A DNA stretch of 64,000 nucleotides from Rhizobium sp. Leaf306 (GCF_001423425.1 NZ_LMNX01000004.1:434001-498000), one strand, 5' to 3'. Positions 1-8,690 are shown, counted from the first letter of the stretch. Translations and numbers: made by a program. Notes: a model not told the origin generated them from the sequence alone.

Positions 1-378
1 TTCGCGGCGATCCAGATTTTCAAGCTTGAATTCGATGCGTGGTCCTGTGGACCGCTTGCGATCATGCTGGTGACCGGCGCGCTCAGCCTTGAAAAGAGCC
101 GCTCGGTCCCAAAGATCCCTGCCCTCGCCTATCTCGGCGATGCGTCATACTCAATCTACATCTGGCATACGTTTGCGGTCTCGGTCGCCGTCAAGATCCT
201 GTCGTCTGCATCCCTGCCGCCTGTCGCGGCAACCACGATCGCCGTAGTCGCCGGCACGCTGGTCGGCGTCCTCGCCTATGAAGCGCTGGAGCGGCCGATG
301 CAGGCACTGGTGAGGGGAAAGCGGACGGGCCTATGGCGCCTTCCGGCGAAGCAGACAGAAAGACAGCCGGTCCCTTGA
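1..378 (+). CDS. Acyltransferase family 3 protein, C-terminal fragment
   Basis: The reading frame is open to the left edge, so only the last 125 or so residues are present. The stretch LGDASYSIYIWH followed by hydrophobic segments and a short basic tail is typical of the C-terminal membrane part of acyltransferase-3 proteins, which O-acylate exopolysaccharide, LPS or Nod-factor type sugars at the inner membrane. A Met at position 64 is internal, not the start. The substrate cannot be inferred because the N-terminal half with the catalytic His lies outside the window. The downstream gene is on the other strand. Confidence 0.7.
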   Translation, partial: FAAIQIFKLEFDAWSCGPLAIMLVTGALSLEKSRSVPKIPALAYLGDASYSIYIWHTFAVSVAVKILSSASLPPVAATTIAVVAGTLVGVLAYEALERPMQALVRGKRTGLWRLPAKQTERQPVP

Positions 379-411
379 CCGGCCGTCCGTTCTTCGTGGT
401 GTGCCGCTAAC

Positions 412-567
412 TCAGGCGTATTGCGGCGGATCGTCGTTTTCATCCGGGTTCGGCACCGGATCTTCGTCCGGCAACCTGTCGGGCTCCGGCTCACCGATCG
501 GAGGGACCGGCGGAGCGGGTGTTGGCGGGATTGGGCCGGGTACGGGTTCAAATGGATCCTGGGCCAT
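412..567 (-). CDS. Small proline-rich acidic protein (51 aa), function unknown
   Basis: A 51-codon frame begins MAQDPFEPVPGP and ends DDPPQYA. About a third of its residues are Pro and many are Asp or Glu, so it is probably disordered. A strong GAGAGGAG ribosome site lies about 6 nt before the ATG. It follows sodB on the same strand with a 41-bp gap and could be co-transcribed with it. There is no signal peptide or membrane segment. The two longer frames on the plus strand across this region lack a ribosome site and have unlikely composition. I do not recognise the family. Confidence 0.6.
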   Translation of the reverse strand: MAQDPFEPVPGPIPPTPAPPVPPIGEPEPDRLPDEDPVPNPDENDDPPQYA

Positions 568-608
568 GGGCACTCCTCTCTCTGTTGACTAAAGGGAACA
601 TCGCAGCT

Positions 609-1304
609 TCAGGCTGCCATGCGTTCCTCGACCGAACGCCAGTTCACGAGCTTGTCGAGGACGGCGCGGATATGCTCCGGCTTTCGGTTCTCGTAATCGA
701 CGTAATAGGCATGTTCCCATATATCGATGCCGAGATAGGCGGGACGTCCGACAGCAATCGGGTTCTTGCCGTCCTCATAGCCGATCAGCGCCAGCTTGCC
801 GGCGTCATCCCGAGTGAGCCACACCCAGCCGGTGCCGAACACGGTATCCGAGATATCGACGGCGCGCTTGATGAAGCCATCATAGTCGCCGAACGTCTCG
901 TTGATCGTCGTTGCCAGCTCGCCCTGCGGCCGGTTCGGGCCACCGGGTACGAACTGATCCCAGTAGGCCACATGGTTCCAGGCCTGGGCGGCGTTGTTGA
1001 AGATCTTCTTGTCCGCATCGGCATCGGACTTGGCTGATTCCACAACGATCGCCTCAAGATCCATGTCGGCATATTTGGTGCCGGTCGACAGCGTGTTCAG
1101 CTTGTCGAAATAGGCCTTGTGATGCTTGCCGTAATGCAGGCCCACGGTCTTTGCGGAAATGACGGGTGCCAGATCGCCCTCGCCGAATGGCAGCTTCGGC
1201 TGTGCAAACGGCGCGGCGGCCCGTGCGATATTGGGAATTGGAAACACCGCAGCGGCCGCTGTGAAAGCGGTTGCGGTGAGAACGGTTCGACGGTTGAGTT
1301 CCAT
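609..1304 (-). CDS. sodB: Exported superoxide dismutase, Fe/Mn family (Fe-type)
   Basis: This 231-residue protein detoxifies superoxide. The motifs HHKAYFDKLN, AAQAWNHVAYW and DIWEHAYYVDY carry the expected three His and one Asp metal ligands, and the AQ-x-W context with FGTGWVWL favours the iron-type branch. The N-terminus MELNRRTVLTA plus a hydrophobic Ala-rich stretch ending near ARA (residue 29) looks like a twin-arginine or Sec signal, so the enzyme probably works in the periplasm; most SodB proteins are cytoplasmic. The start was chosen for the GGAAGGAGCT ribosome site, and longer upstream Met codons lack one. It lies downstream of nadE on the same strand, 109 bp away. Metal choice is inference. 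Confidence 0.9.
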   Translation of the reverse strand: MELNRRTVLTATAFTAAAAVFPIPNIARAAAPFAQPKLPFGEGDLAPVISAKTVGLHYGKHHKAYFDKLNTLSTGTKYADMDLEAIVVESAKSDADADKKIFNNAAQAWNHVAYWDQFVPGGPNRPQGELATTINETFGDYDGFIKRAVDISDTVFGTGWVWLTRDDAGKLALIGYEDGKNPIAVGRPAYLGIDIWEHAYYVDYENRKPEHIRAVLDKLVNWRSVEERMAA

Positions 1305-1413
1305 GAATTGAGCTCCTTCCCTGTTGTCTCTGGAAGGAACAACCCCGTAGGCGCTCATCGGTTTCCCGATTTCGCCGATTCCGCCTGACAATTGCGTGTT
1401 GTGACCGCCGCCG

Positions 1414-3459
1414 TCATGCGTCCGGCACGTTGTCCTTGAGCTCTTTGATCCAGATCCGGCCGTTGCCATCCGACGGCGCCCGCCAGTCGCCGCGCGGCGA
1501 GAGCGAACCGCCCGACGTCACCTTCGGCCCGTTCGGCGACGCGGAGCGCTTGAACTGGCTGATTGTGAAGAACCGGAACAGGAACGTCTCCATCCAGCGC
1601 TTGATGACGGGCAGATCGAACTGCCGCTTTTTCTCCTCCGGGAAATGCGACGGCCAGGCACCAGCGCCGGCGTCCTTCCACGCCTGCAGCGCCATATAGG
1701 CGATCTTCGACGGCTTCAGGCCGAAACGGGTGAGATAGTAGAGCGTGAAATCATGCAGATCGTAGGGGCCGATCTTGTCTTCCGTGCTCTGCATGGCGCC
1801 ATCGGCGCCCGCCGGCACCAGTTCCGGCGAAATCAGCGTATTGAGGATGCGCTGCAGCGTCGCATTGGTTTCGTCATCGAAGCTCTCGGCCTCGATGACC
1901 CAGCGGATGAGGTGCTGGATGAGCGTCTTCGGCACCGAAGCGTTGACGTTGTAATGGCTCATCTGGTCACCGACGCCGTAGGTCGACCAGCCGAGCGCGA
2001 TCTCCGACAGGTCGCCGGTACCGAGCACAAGCGCGTTGCGCTGGTTGGCGGCGCGGAACAGGAAATCGGTTCGCAGACCCGCCTGCACATTTTCAAACGT
2101 CACGTCATAGACCGGCTCGCCGCCGCTGAACGGATGTTTGAGATCGTGCAGAAGCTGGGTGGCGAGCGGCCTGATATCCACCTCTTCCGCCGTAATGCCC
2201 ATGCCGCGCATCAGCGCCCAGGCATTCGACTTCGTGTCGTCGCCGGTGGCAAAACCCGGCATGGTAAAGCCGAGAATATCGGTGCGCGGCCAGCCGAGCT
2301 GGTCATAGGCCTTGGCTGCGACCAGCAGCGCATGGGTGGAATCAAGGCCGCCTGAAATGCCGATGCAGAGCCGCTTGATGCCGGTCGATTTCAACCGCTT
2401 CATCAGGCCTTGGACCTGGATGTTGAAGGTTTCGTAGCAATCCTGGTCGAGCCGCTTCGGATCTGATGGCACGAACGGATAGCGCTGGATGGCCCGCTCC
2501 AGATCAAGCGTTTCTTGCGGCCGCTCGAAGTCGAACAGGACGCGCCGGAACGTCTTGCCTGCCGTCAGATGCAGCGTTGCGGCATCGTTGAACGTGCCGG
2601 TGCGCATTCTCTCGAGACGCAGCCGCTCGACATCGATATCGGCGACGCACATCTGCGGGCCGGCCGGAAAACGCTCGGTCTCGCCCAACAGATCGCCCAG
2701 TTCGTAGATGCAGGCCTGGCCGTCCCAGGCGAGATCGGTGGTGGATTCGCCGGGGCCTGCGGCCGAATAGAGATAGGCGGCAAAGTTGCGCGCCGACTGG
2801 GTGGCGCAAAGCAGCTTGCGCATCTCCGCCTTGCCGACGGTGATGTTGCTGGCCGACAGGTTGGTGAGGATCAGAGCACCGGCCATGGCGCCGAAATCGC
2901 TCGGCGGCGCTGGCAGCCAGACGTCTTCGCAGATCTCCACGTGGAAGATGAAATCGCGGATATTTTCAGCGGCAAACTGCAGATCGATGCCGAAGGGCAC
3001 CGATTGTCCGGCAACCGAAATCATCATGTCGCGCACGCTGCGGCCGGATGCGAACCAGCGCTTCTCGTAGAATTCGCGGTAATTCGGGATATGGGTCTTC
3101 GGCACCACACCGAGAATGCGGCCTGCATGGATGACGACGGCGCAGTTGAACAGACGTCCTTCGTGACGCAGCGGTGCGCCGACAAGAAGCACGGGAAGCA
3201 GCGCCTTGCTTTCCTCGACGATCGTTGCGAGCGCGCTTTCGACCGCATCGAGTAGAACGTCCTGGCCGAGCAGATCGTCGATCGAATAGCCGGAAATGCC
3301 AAGCTCCGGAAACACCATCAGCGCAACGCTGCGCGCGTGACCTTCACGGGCGAGGTCGAGCGTTGCACGCGCGTTGAAGTCCGGGTCGCCGAGTTCGCAG
3401 ACGGGCGTGCAGGCGGCGCCGCGAATGAAGCCGTGGCTATAGGGCGAATGGAAATTCAT
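1414..3459 (-). CDS. nadE: Glutamine-dependent NAD+ synthetase
   Basis: The 681-residue enzyme amidates nicotinic acid adenine dinucleotide to NAD+, using ammonia released from glutamine. The N-terminal nitrilase-like glutaminase domain (about 1-290) has the catalytic triad Glu52 (VFPELG), Lys121 (VPKTH) and Cys177 (EICEDVW). The C-terminal synthetase domain carries the PP-loop SGGLDST. Length and triad positions match the long two-domain type best known from Mycobacterium. The Met at 3459 has a GGAG site 7 nt upstream; an in-frame Met 8 codons earlier has none. No operon partner is obvious; sodB follows after 109 bp. Confidence 0.95.
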   Translation of the reverse strand: MNFHSPYSHGFIRGAACTPVCELGDPDFNARATLDLAREGHARSVALMVFPELGISGYSIDDLLGQDVLLDAVESALATIVEESKALLPVLLVGAPLRHEGRLFNCAVVIHAGRILGVVPKTHIPNYREFYEKRWFASGRSVRDMMISVAGQSVPFGIDLQFAAENIRDFIFHVEICEDVWLPAPPSDFGAMAGALILTNLSASNITVGKAEMRKLLCATQSARNFAAYLYSAAGPGESTTDLAWDGQACIYELGDLLGETERFPAGPQMCVADIDVERLRLERMRTGTFNDAATLHLTAGKTFRRVLFDFERPQETLDLERAIQRYPFVPSDPKRLDQDCYETFNIQVQGLMKRLKSTGIKRLCIGISGGLDSTHALLVAAKAYDQLGWPRTDILGFTMPGFATGDDTKSNAWALMRGMGITAEEVDIRPLATQLLHDLKHPFSGGEPVYDVTFENVQAGLRTDFLFRAANQRNALVLGTGDLSEIALGWSTYGVGDQMSHYNVNASVPKTLIQHLIRWVIEAESFDDETNATLQRILNTLISPELVPAGADGAMQSTEDKIGPYDLHDFTLYYLTRFGLKPSKIAYMALQAWKDAGAGAWPSHFPEEKKRQFDLPVIKRWMETFLFRFFTISQFKRSASPNGPKVTSGGSLSPRGDWRAPSDGNGRIWIKELKDNVPDA

Positions 3460-3655
3460 CTGGCACTCCGAAGGCATGGTCATTGGCCGCGATCGTGACG
3501 TCTCGCATTTGCGACTGCCCGAGACGCCTACCTAAATCATTGGCCTGTATAGCACCTCTGTAAACACGCGCCAGCATAGCGACATCAGAATCGGGTGACG
3601 TTGGAAATGGCGACGGCGATTGGCAAAATCGAATTTCCGTGACAGCTTGTCCGAA

Positions 3656-3671
3656 CGTGTGACCGCACACG
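3656..3671. promoter_or_regulatory. Short perfect inverted repeat, possible operator
   Basis: CGTGTG-ACCG-CACACG is a perfect 6-bp inverted repeat followed by five T residues, 64 bp before the start at 3735. It could be an operator for the small gene pair or a weak terminator. No plus-strand gene lies upstream, which favours the operator reading. The rest of the 275-bp gap between nadE and this pair shows nothing recognisable. Confidence 0.3.
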
Positions 3672-3734
3672 GTTTTTCCCGCATGCAATTTTTCAAGAAA
3701 GCCAAATTCAAACGTCATATTTTGGAGCGTTGTC

Positions 3735-3953
3735 ATGTCCGTACTGGATGATCTTCTTCGCCAGAAAGCTGAGATCGAGGCACGCATTCTCGATGCCCGG
3801 GCGCAGGAAATCGATCGCCTCAAGCTGGAATTTGCCTTCCTCGCGCTCAAGCTGCGGGAGCTGAACGGTCTGCCGAAGCCGCTTGTGGACCTGTTCACCG
3901 ACAAGGGAGGAACGTTCAACTCATTCCGGGCGCTGAACGTCAAGAAGCCATAG
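3735..3953 (+). CDS. Small coiled-coil hypothetical protein (72 aa)
   Basis: The first 45 residues are a charged heptad-like helix (LRQKAEIEARILDARAQEI), probably a coiled coil for dimerisation; a short tail with a GGTFNSF stretch follows. GGAG precedes the ATG. Codon use resembles neighbouring real genes. It sits 24 bp before the Myb-like gene and may form a two-gene operon with it. The helix faintly recalls the oligomerisation segment of nucleoid proteins, but there is no H-NS DNA-binding motif, so no function is assigned. Confidence 0.55.
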   Translation: MSVLDDLLRQKAEIEARILDARAQEIDRLKLEFAFLALKLRELNGLPKPLVDLFTDKGGTFNSFRALNVKKP

Positions 3954-3977
3954 CCGCCAGCGTCAGAGGACCCTGCG

Positions 3978-4628
3978 ATGGACCTGGCGCAGCTTGCGAA
4001 AGACTTAGCTCTCACCGAGCGGACACGACTGAAGATACTGCGTTCGGGCTTCACCGTCAGCGGACACAAGCTCTGGACGGATGAGGAAGACCTGATCTGC
4101 CGGATCTTTCATCCCGATTACTTTGCCATAAGCCAGGTTCTGCATGCCCGGTCGAAAAAGGCCATACAGACACGCTGCCAGAGACTGGGTCTTGCACCAC
4201 GCCGGCAGGCCTGGGGATGGTCGGCCCGGCAGAAATTGCGCAGGCTCTATCCCGCCGCAGACCGGAAAGAGATCTGCGACGCGTTTCCGGGCGTCAGCTG
4301 GGACCGGATCCAGGCGGCGGCCCGCTATTACGGTTTTCGCCGCAGCCGGAAGCCCTACAAGCTGACAGGCATTCCGGCGCTGGATCAGCTGCGAAGCCGC
4401 TGCTACGCGATCCGGTGGATCATGCGCGATATGGATGAAGAGGCCGGCACCGGCCAGTATTTCCAGACCCGCGGATACAAGAGCCGCTACCCGGATTTCA
4501 AAGCCATCGACAAGGGTGTCCGGGCGCTCGGCGGCCATCTGGAAGTCCGCTGGGACGACGCAAAAGGCGGGCATGTCCCGCCGGACATACCCGCCTTTCA
4601 AACCAGCCTTGGGAGGCTAACTCGATAG
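3978..4628 (+). CDS. Hypothetical protein with two Myb/SANT-like helical repeats
   Basis: In this 216-residue protein, residues about 33-72 (LWTDEEDLICRIF ... RCQRLGL) and about 82-121 (GWSARQKLRRLYP ... YYGFRR) look like two successive Myb/SANT-type three-helix units: each has an aromatic-acidic start, a central turn and a basic last helix ending in a Gly-hydrophobic pair. That suggests DNA binding, perhaps as a regulator or a phage-derived terminase-like small protein. The remainder is basic and of unknown role. AGAGGA lies upstream of the ATG. It ends 6 bp before the converging minE gene. The function is unknown and the domain reading is inference from pattern. Confidence 0.6.
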   Translation: MDLAQLAKDLALTERTRLKILRSGFTVSGHKLWTDEEDLICRIFHPDYFAISQVLHARSKKAIQTRCQRLGLAPRRQAWGWSARQKLRRLYPAADRKEICDAFPGVSWDRIQAAARYYGFRRSRKPYKLTGIPALDQLRSRCYAIRWIMRDMDEEAGTGQYFQTRGYKSRYPDFKAIDKGVRALGGHLEVRWDDAKGGHVPPDIPAFQTSLGRLTR

Positions 4629-4634
4629 AGACGT

Positions 4635-4898
4635 TCAGGCTGCGGCCTGGGCGCTCGCATTGAGCGGGATCTCGACGTCGATCTCCAGGATAGTGCAGTG
4701 CTCGTCGCGATCCATCTTTACCGTTACGCGGTCGGCGTCCAGCTGGACGTGTTTGGCGATGACGGCCAGAATTTCCTCGCGCAGCACGGCGACCAGATCG
4801 GTGCCGACAACCATGCGTTCATGAGCAAGCAGTACCTGGAGACGCTCGCGGGCCGCGGGCGCCGATTTCGGCCTGTTGAAAAGGCGGAACATGTTCAT
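4635..4898 (-). CDS. minE: Cell division topological specificity factor MinE
   Basis: This 87-residue protein binds membrane-bound MinD, stimulates its ATPase and drives the oscillation that keeps the division inhibitor away from midcell. The N-terminal amphipathic segment [10 protein letters not shown] is the membrane-targeting part, residues about 18-35 ([13 protein letters not shown]) form the MinD-contact helix, and the C-terminal half ([11 protein letters not shown] ... [11 protein letters not shown]) is the dimerising topological-specificity domain. Its ATG overlaps the minD stop by 4 bp (ATGA), so translation is coupled. It is the last gene of the minCDE operon. Confidence 0.97.
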   Translation of the reverse strand: MNMFRLFNRPKSAPAARERLQVLLAHERMVVGTDLVAVLREEILAVIAKHVQLDADRVTVKMDRDEHCTILEIDVEIPLNASAQAAA

Positions 4899-5710
4899 GC
4901 GGCCTTCCTTCCGAAGATCTTGCCGAAGAGACCGCGCTTTTCGCCCGGGATGGTCATTGGCAGGACCTCGCCGGCGAGACGCCGCGCGGCATCGAAATAA
5001 GCCTGGGCCGGAGCGCTCTTGGCGTCGGCCAGCGTCACCGGTGCACCGATGTTGGAGGCACGCAGCACATCCATGCTTTCCGGAATGATGCCGATCAGCG
5101 GGATCGACAGGATTTCCAGAACGTCGTCCACCTTCAGCATGTCGCCACGCTCGGCACGGTTGACGTCGTAGCGGGTCAGCAAAAGATACTTTTCCATCCG
5201 CTCACCGTTTTCGGCCTTGAGCGTCTTGGAATCGAGAAGACCGATGATGCGGTCGCTGTCGCGCACCGAAGAGACTTCCGGATTGGTGACCACGACGGCC
5301 ATATCCGCATGGCGCATGGCAAGCGTTGCACCGCGCTCGATGCCGGCAGGGCTGTCGCAGATGATCCAGTCGAAGTAGCGCTTCAGATCGGCCATCACGC
5401 GCTCGACACCTTCGGATGTCAGGGCATCCTTGTCGCGTGTCTGCGAGGCGGGCAGCAGGAACAGGTTGTCGAGGCGCTTGTCGCGGATCAGGGCCTGCGG
5501 AAGCTTCGCATCGCCCTGGATGACGTTGACGAGGTCGTAGACGACCCGGCGCTCGGCACCCATGACGAGATCGAGGTTACGCAACCCGACATCAAAATCG
5601 ACGACGACGACCTTTTCGCCGCGGCTGGCGAGCGCCGCGCCGAGGGCCGCGGTCGAGGTCGTCTTGCCGACCCCTCCCTTGCCCGAAGTCACAACTATGA
5701 CTTTCCCCAT
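4895..5710 (-). CDS. minD: Septum site-determining ATPase MinD
   Basis: This 271-residue ParA/MinD-type ATPase binds the membrane as an ATP dimer, recruits MinC and is released by MinE. The deviant Walker A KGGVGKTT is at residues 11-18, followed by [13 protein letters not shown] and DSPAGIE motifs. The C-terminus ends with a basic amphipathic helix ([14 protein letters not shown]), the membrane-targeting sequence. The Met at 5710 has GGAGAG upstream; the longer in-frame extension reads through minC sequence and is rejected. It lies 53 bp after minC and overlaps minE by 4 bp. Confidence 0.97.
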   Translation of the reverse strand: MGKVIVVTSGKGGVGKTTSTAALGAALASRGEKVVVVDFDVGLRNLDLVMGAERRVVYDLVNVIQGDAKLPQALIRDKRLDNLFLLPASQTRDKDALTSEGVERVMADLKRYFDWIICDSPAGIERGATLAMRHADMAVVVTNPEVSSVRDSDRIIGLLDSKTLKAENGERMEKYLLLTRYDVNRAERGDMLKVDDVLEILSIPLIGIIPESMDVLRASNIGAPVTLADAKSAPAQAYFDAARRLAGEVLPMTIPGEKRGLFGKIFGRKAA

Positions 5711-5763
5711 ACCAATCTCTCCTGTGTCCTGCCGGCCCGTTATCATTTGCTTTTTTTCATTTC

Positions 5764-6567
5764 TTAACTGAGCGTTTCTGCCATGATGATGTCGCCGTCG
5801 AGCCAGAGCTGGACCGGCTGCCCGCGAAGGCTTGCGTCCATGTCCTCGGCCATCTTGTAGATGCCGTCGATCGCGACCAGTTCGGCCTCGAGCTTGCGGC
5901 AAAAGATCCGAGCCGTTGCATTCCCCAATGATCCAGCCATGACTCGGCCGCGTATTGCGCCGTAGACATGCACCGAACCGCCGGCAATCACTTCGGCACC
6001 GGAGGCAACCGAACCGATAACGGTCACGTCACCTTCCGCGAAGATGACCGACTGACCGGAGCGAACCGGCTCGTTGATCACCAGCGACTGGATGACCGGC
6101 CGGACCTCGGCAACCTTGATCGGCTCGTTGCGGAGCTGACTGTCGGTATCCGTTTCCGGCTGCTTGGCACCTTGCTTGGTAGCAACGCCAACTTGTCCGG
6201 AGCTTTCTTGAGCCGACTTATCCTCGGACTTTTCCGGGACTTCGAAATCGGATGCAGCCTTGCCGCCCCGCATCGCCGGCGGCATGCCGGGGCCAAGCAT
6301 CGACGGGCGAGCGCCTTCGATACCCATGATCCGGACATTGCGTTCGGCCAGTTGTTCGAGCAGGTCCTTCAGCTCGATCTTGTCGATCGAAACCTCGGAA
6401 ATATCGAGCACGACCGGCCGGTCGAGAAAGAAGCCGGCCGAGCGGGCAGCCAGATCGTCAAGGCGCGCGAGCCAGTTGTCGAGCGGCAGATCGGGGGACA
6501 AGACGACCGCCAAAAACGAGCGGCCCTTGATACGGATTGAGCGAGCGTCTGTTAGCACTTTGGTCAT
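5764..6567 (-). CDS. minC: Septum site-determining protein MinC
   Basis: This 267-residue inhibitor of FtsZ assembly has an N-terminal FtsZ-binding domain (about 1-110), a variable charged linker rich in Glu, Lys, Ser and Gln (about 111-160), and a C-terminal beta-helix domain (GDVTVIGSVASGAEVIAGGSVHVYG) that dimerises and binds MinD. It is the first gene of the minCDE operon. A full TTAA-N7-TTAA CtrA-type box lies 44 bp before its start, so the operon is probably under cell-cycle control. Confidence 0.96.
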   Translation of the reverse strand: MTKVLTDARSIRIKGRSFLAVVLSPDLPLDNWLARLDDLAARSAGFFLDRPVVLDISEVSIDKIELKDLLEQLAERNVRIMGIEGARPSMLGPGMPPAMRGGKAASDFEVPEKSEDKSAQESSGQVGVATKQGAKQPETDTDSQLRNEPIKVAEVRPVIQSLVINEPVRSGQSVIFAEGDVTVIGSVASGAEVIAGGSVHVYGAIRGRVMAGSLGNATARIFCRKLEAELVAIDGIYKMAEDMDASLRGQPVQLWLDGDIIMAETLS

Positions 6568-6610
6568 CTACGTAAACAAATCGTTGACGTTAGATGTAGC
6601 GCCGGGGTGG

Positions 6611-6625
6611 TTAACAAAAGGTTAA
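6611..6625. promoter_or_regulatory. CtrA-type box in the minC promoter
   Basis: TTAA at 6611-6614 and TTAA at 6622-6625 are separated by exactly 7 bp, which is the consensus of the alphaproteobacterial cell-cycle regulator CtrA. The box lies 44-58 bp before the minC ATG, where it could overlap the promoter. In Sinorhizobium, CtrA is reported to act on min genes, which supports the reading. Binding is not shown by the sequence. Confidence 0.65.
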
Positions 6626-6658
6626 CGCACCCCTCCAAAGCTTTAACGAAGACCCGTT

Positions 6659-8311
6659 CTAGGGCAATTTAAGACCGGCCGTTTCGGCAGCCTCGATCGC
6701 CTCGTCATAGCCGGCATCCGCATAGCGGATAATGCCGAGCGAGGTATCGTTGGTGATCGAATGTTCAAGCCGTTCCGCCCCCTTTTCGGTGCCATCGGCA
6801 ATGATGGTGACACCGGCAGATGTCATGTAACCCGCATATCCGCCGCCGCCCGAATGGATGACGACGAGATCGGCCATCGAGGCGCACATCGTCATCGCGT
6901 TGATCAGCGGCCAGTCGGCGATCGCATCCGATCCGTCCTTCATGTTCTCGGTCATGATATTGGGATGCGCCATGGCGCCGGCATCGAGATGATCGCGCGA
7001 AAACGCGATCGGCCCGGCAAGTTCGCCGCTTGCGACCAGTGCGTTCACGGCCAACGCGAGCCTGGTGCGTTCGCCATGCCCGAGCCAGGCGATGCGTGCT
7101 GGCAAGCCTTCGAAGGGCACGTTTTCGCGCGCCAGCCTGATCCAGTTGGTGACGATGAAATTATCCGGGAAAAGCTCGAGCACGAGATCGTCGATGCGGG
7201 CGATATCGCTCTCTTCGCCCGATAGCGCCATCCAGCGAAACGGCCCGATCGCCTTGCTAAACAGCGGCCGCAGATAGGCTTCGGTAAAGATCGGAATGTC
7301 GAAGGCGTTGGCAACGCCGCCTTCGCGTGCCTGGGTGCGGATCAGGTTGCCGTTGTCGAACACTTCCGCACCCTTTTCCTGCAGGCTCAGCATGGCGCGG
7401 ACATGATCGGCGATCGAGGCGCGGCTCGCGGCCATCAACTGGCCCCGACCTTCCTTGCGAAGACGCCGCACTTCCTCAAGGCTCATCCCCTTCGGGACGT
7501 AGCCATAGACGAGATCATGCGCCGAAGTCTGGTCGGAGACGATATCGGGCACGATGCCGCGCTTGACGATCTGCGGGTAGATGTCGGCGGCATTGCCGAC
7601 CAGACCGACCGAGACGGCGCGTTTTTCGCTGACCGCCGCATCGATCATCGCAATCGCCGTATCGAGATCCGGCGCAACCTCGTCGAGAAACCCGATCTCG
7701 CGGCGCTTGGCGACCCGCTCCGGATCGATATCGATCACCAGGATCGCAGCGCCCGCCATGCGACCGGCAAGCGGTTGCGCGCCGCCCATGCCGCCGAGGC
7801 CGGCGGTCAGGATGAAGCGACCGGCAAGCGTGCCGCCGAAGCGCTTCTCGGCAATCCGCATGAAGATCTCGTAGGTGCCCTGAATGACGCCCTGGCTGCC
7901 GATATACTGCCACGCTCCGGCCGTCAGCCCGCCCCAGCAGATCAGACCCTTTTCCTGCAGCGCGTAGAAATACTCGGCCTTCGCCCACTGCCCCACGATG
8001 TTGCAATTGGCCATGATGACGAGCGGCGCCTTGTCATGGGTCTTGAGCAACCCGACCGGCTTGCCGGACTGGATGATCAGCGTCTGATCCTCGTCCATCG
8101 TCTTCAGTGTGCGCACGATCGCCTCATGCGCCGCCCAATTGCGCGCCGCCTTGCCGAGCGCCGCATAGACGATCAAATTGTCCGGATCCTCGCCGACTGA
8201 AAGCACGTTTTCCAGAAGCCGCAGCAGAGCCTCCTGCCGCCAGCCCTTGGCGCGCAGGTCAGGCCCGCCGGGGATCGGGAATTTCGGATGGCGCGGATTG
8301 GGCTTTGGCAT
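6659..8311 (-). CDS. Urocanase-family hydratase, probably (S-methyl)thiourocanate hydratase rather than HutU
   Basis: This 550-residue protein is urocanase-like over its whole length, including the NAD-binding AGLGGMGGAQPLA (169-181), DQTSAHD, GPFRWMALSG and DGSDAIADWPL blocks. Active-site positions differ from ordinary HutU: the usual GLPARICWLG motif reads GLPARIAWLG, so the Cys410-equivalent is Ala408; the usual YGQMTAGSW reads WGGLTAGAW; and the HHGGGVG-type loop reads IHSGGGGYAG. Urocanases bind NAD+ as an electrophile and hydrate urocanate. No hutH, hutG or hutI lies nearby; instead there are a DUF917 protein, a hydantoinase and a carbamoylase. Together this points to a substituted urocanate such as thiourocanate. 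A gap of 458 bp with repeats separates it from the DUF917 gene on the same strand. The substrate is inference. Confidence 0.8.
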   Translation of the reverse strand: MPKPNPRHPKFPIPGGPDLRAKGWRQEALLRLLENVLSVGEDPDNLIVYAALGKAARNWAAHEAIVRTLKTMDEDQTLIIQSGKPVGLLKTHDKAPLVIMANCNIVGQWAKAEYFYALQEKGLICWGGLTAGAWQYIGSQGVIQGTYEIFMRIAEKRFGGTLAGRFILTAGLGGMGGAQPLAGRMAGAAILVIDIDPERVAKRREIGFLDEVAPDLDTAIAMIDAAVSEKRAVSVGLVGNAADIYPQIVKRGIVPDIVSDQTSAHDLVYGYVPKGMSLEEVRRLRKEGRGQLMAASRASIADHVRAMLSLQEKGAEVFDNGNLIRTQAREGGVANAFDIPIFTEAYLRPLFSKAIGPFRWMALSGEESDIARIDDLVLELFPDNFIVTNWIRLARENVPFEGLPARIAWLGHGERTRLALAVNALVASGELAGPIAFSRDHLDAGAMAHPNIMTENMKDGSDAIADWPLINAMTMCASMADLVVIHSGGGGYAGYMTSAGVTIIADGTEKGAERLEHSITNDTSLGIIRYADAGYDEAIEAAETAGLKLP

Positions 8312-8371
8312 GGCGTGATCTCCTGTCTCGTGAGGATTGCCTCACCCAATGTAGTGCCGGGCCAAGAAAGC

Positions 8372-8690
8372 CCCCCTCTGGCCTGCCGGCCATCTCCCCC
8401 ACAAGGGGGGAGAAAACCAGCGGCACGCTCCCTGCCCCAATCGAGGCACGTCCCATCTCCCTGCTCGCGGGGAGAGGGTTAGGGTGAGGGCAGCCACCCC
8501 CTCTGGCCTGCCGGCCATCTCCCCCACAAGGGGGGAGAAAACCAGCGGTACTCTCCCTACCCCAATCGAGGCACGTCCCCTCTCCCTGCTCGCGGGGCGA
8601 GGGTTAGGGTGTGAGGGCAGCCAGGCCCCCTCTGGCCTGTCGGCCATCTCCCCCACAAAGGGGGAGAAGATCTGCGGCACTGTCGCGTCC
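8372..8690. repeat. Tandem intergenic palindromic repeat, about 2.5 copies of a 125-129 bp unit
   Basis: The same GC-rich unit, beginning CCCCCTCTGGCCTG, starts at 8372, 8497 and 8626. Each unit contains inverted repeats: CTCCCCCACAAGGGGGGAG and CTCCCTGCTCGCGGGGAG-like hairpins. The third copy breaks off near 8690, and a related hairpin (CCCCTCCCCCTTGTGGGGAGGGG) follows at about 8723. This fills the 458-bp gap between the urocanase-like and DUF917 genes, and no gene is seen in it. It resembles rhizobial mosaic intergenic elements; exact family naming would need a repeat search. Short plus- and minus-strand frames here are artefacts of the repeat. Confidence 0.85.

Noticed and set aside
401-592. 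Plus-strand Gly/Ser-rich frame
   Set aside because: It is antisense to the proline-rich minus-strand gene, which has the good ribosome site.
3484-3734. Possible tRNA or small RNA in the gap after nadE
   Set aside because: No cloverleaf, CCA end or terminator with a U-tract and promoter pair was found; only the short inverted repeat at 3656 stands out.
6659-8311. Simple naming as hutU of a histidine utilisation operon
   Set aside because: No hutH, hutI or hutG nearby and the active-site motifs differ; the neighbours belong to hydantoin and thiohydantoin chemistry.
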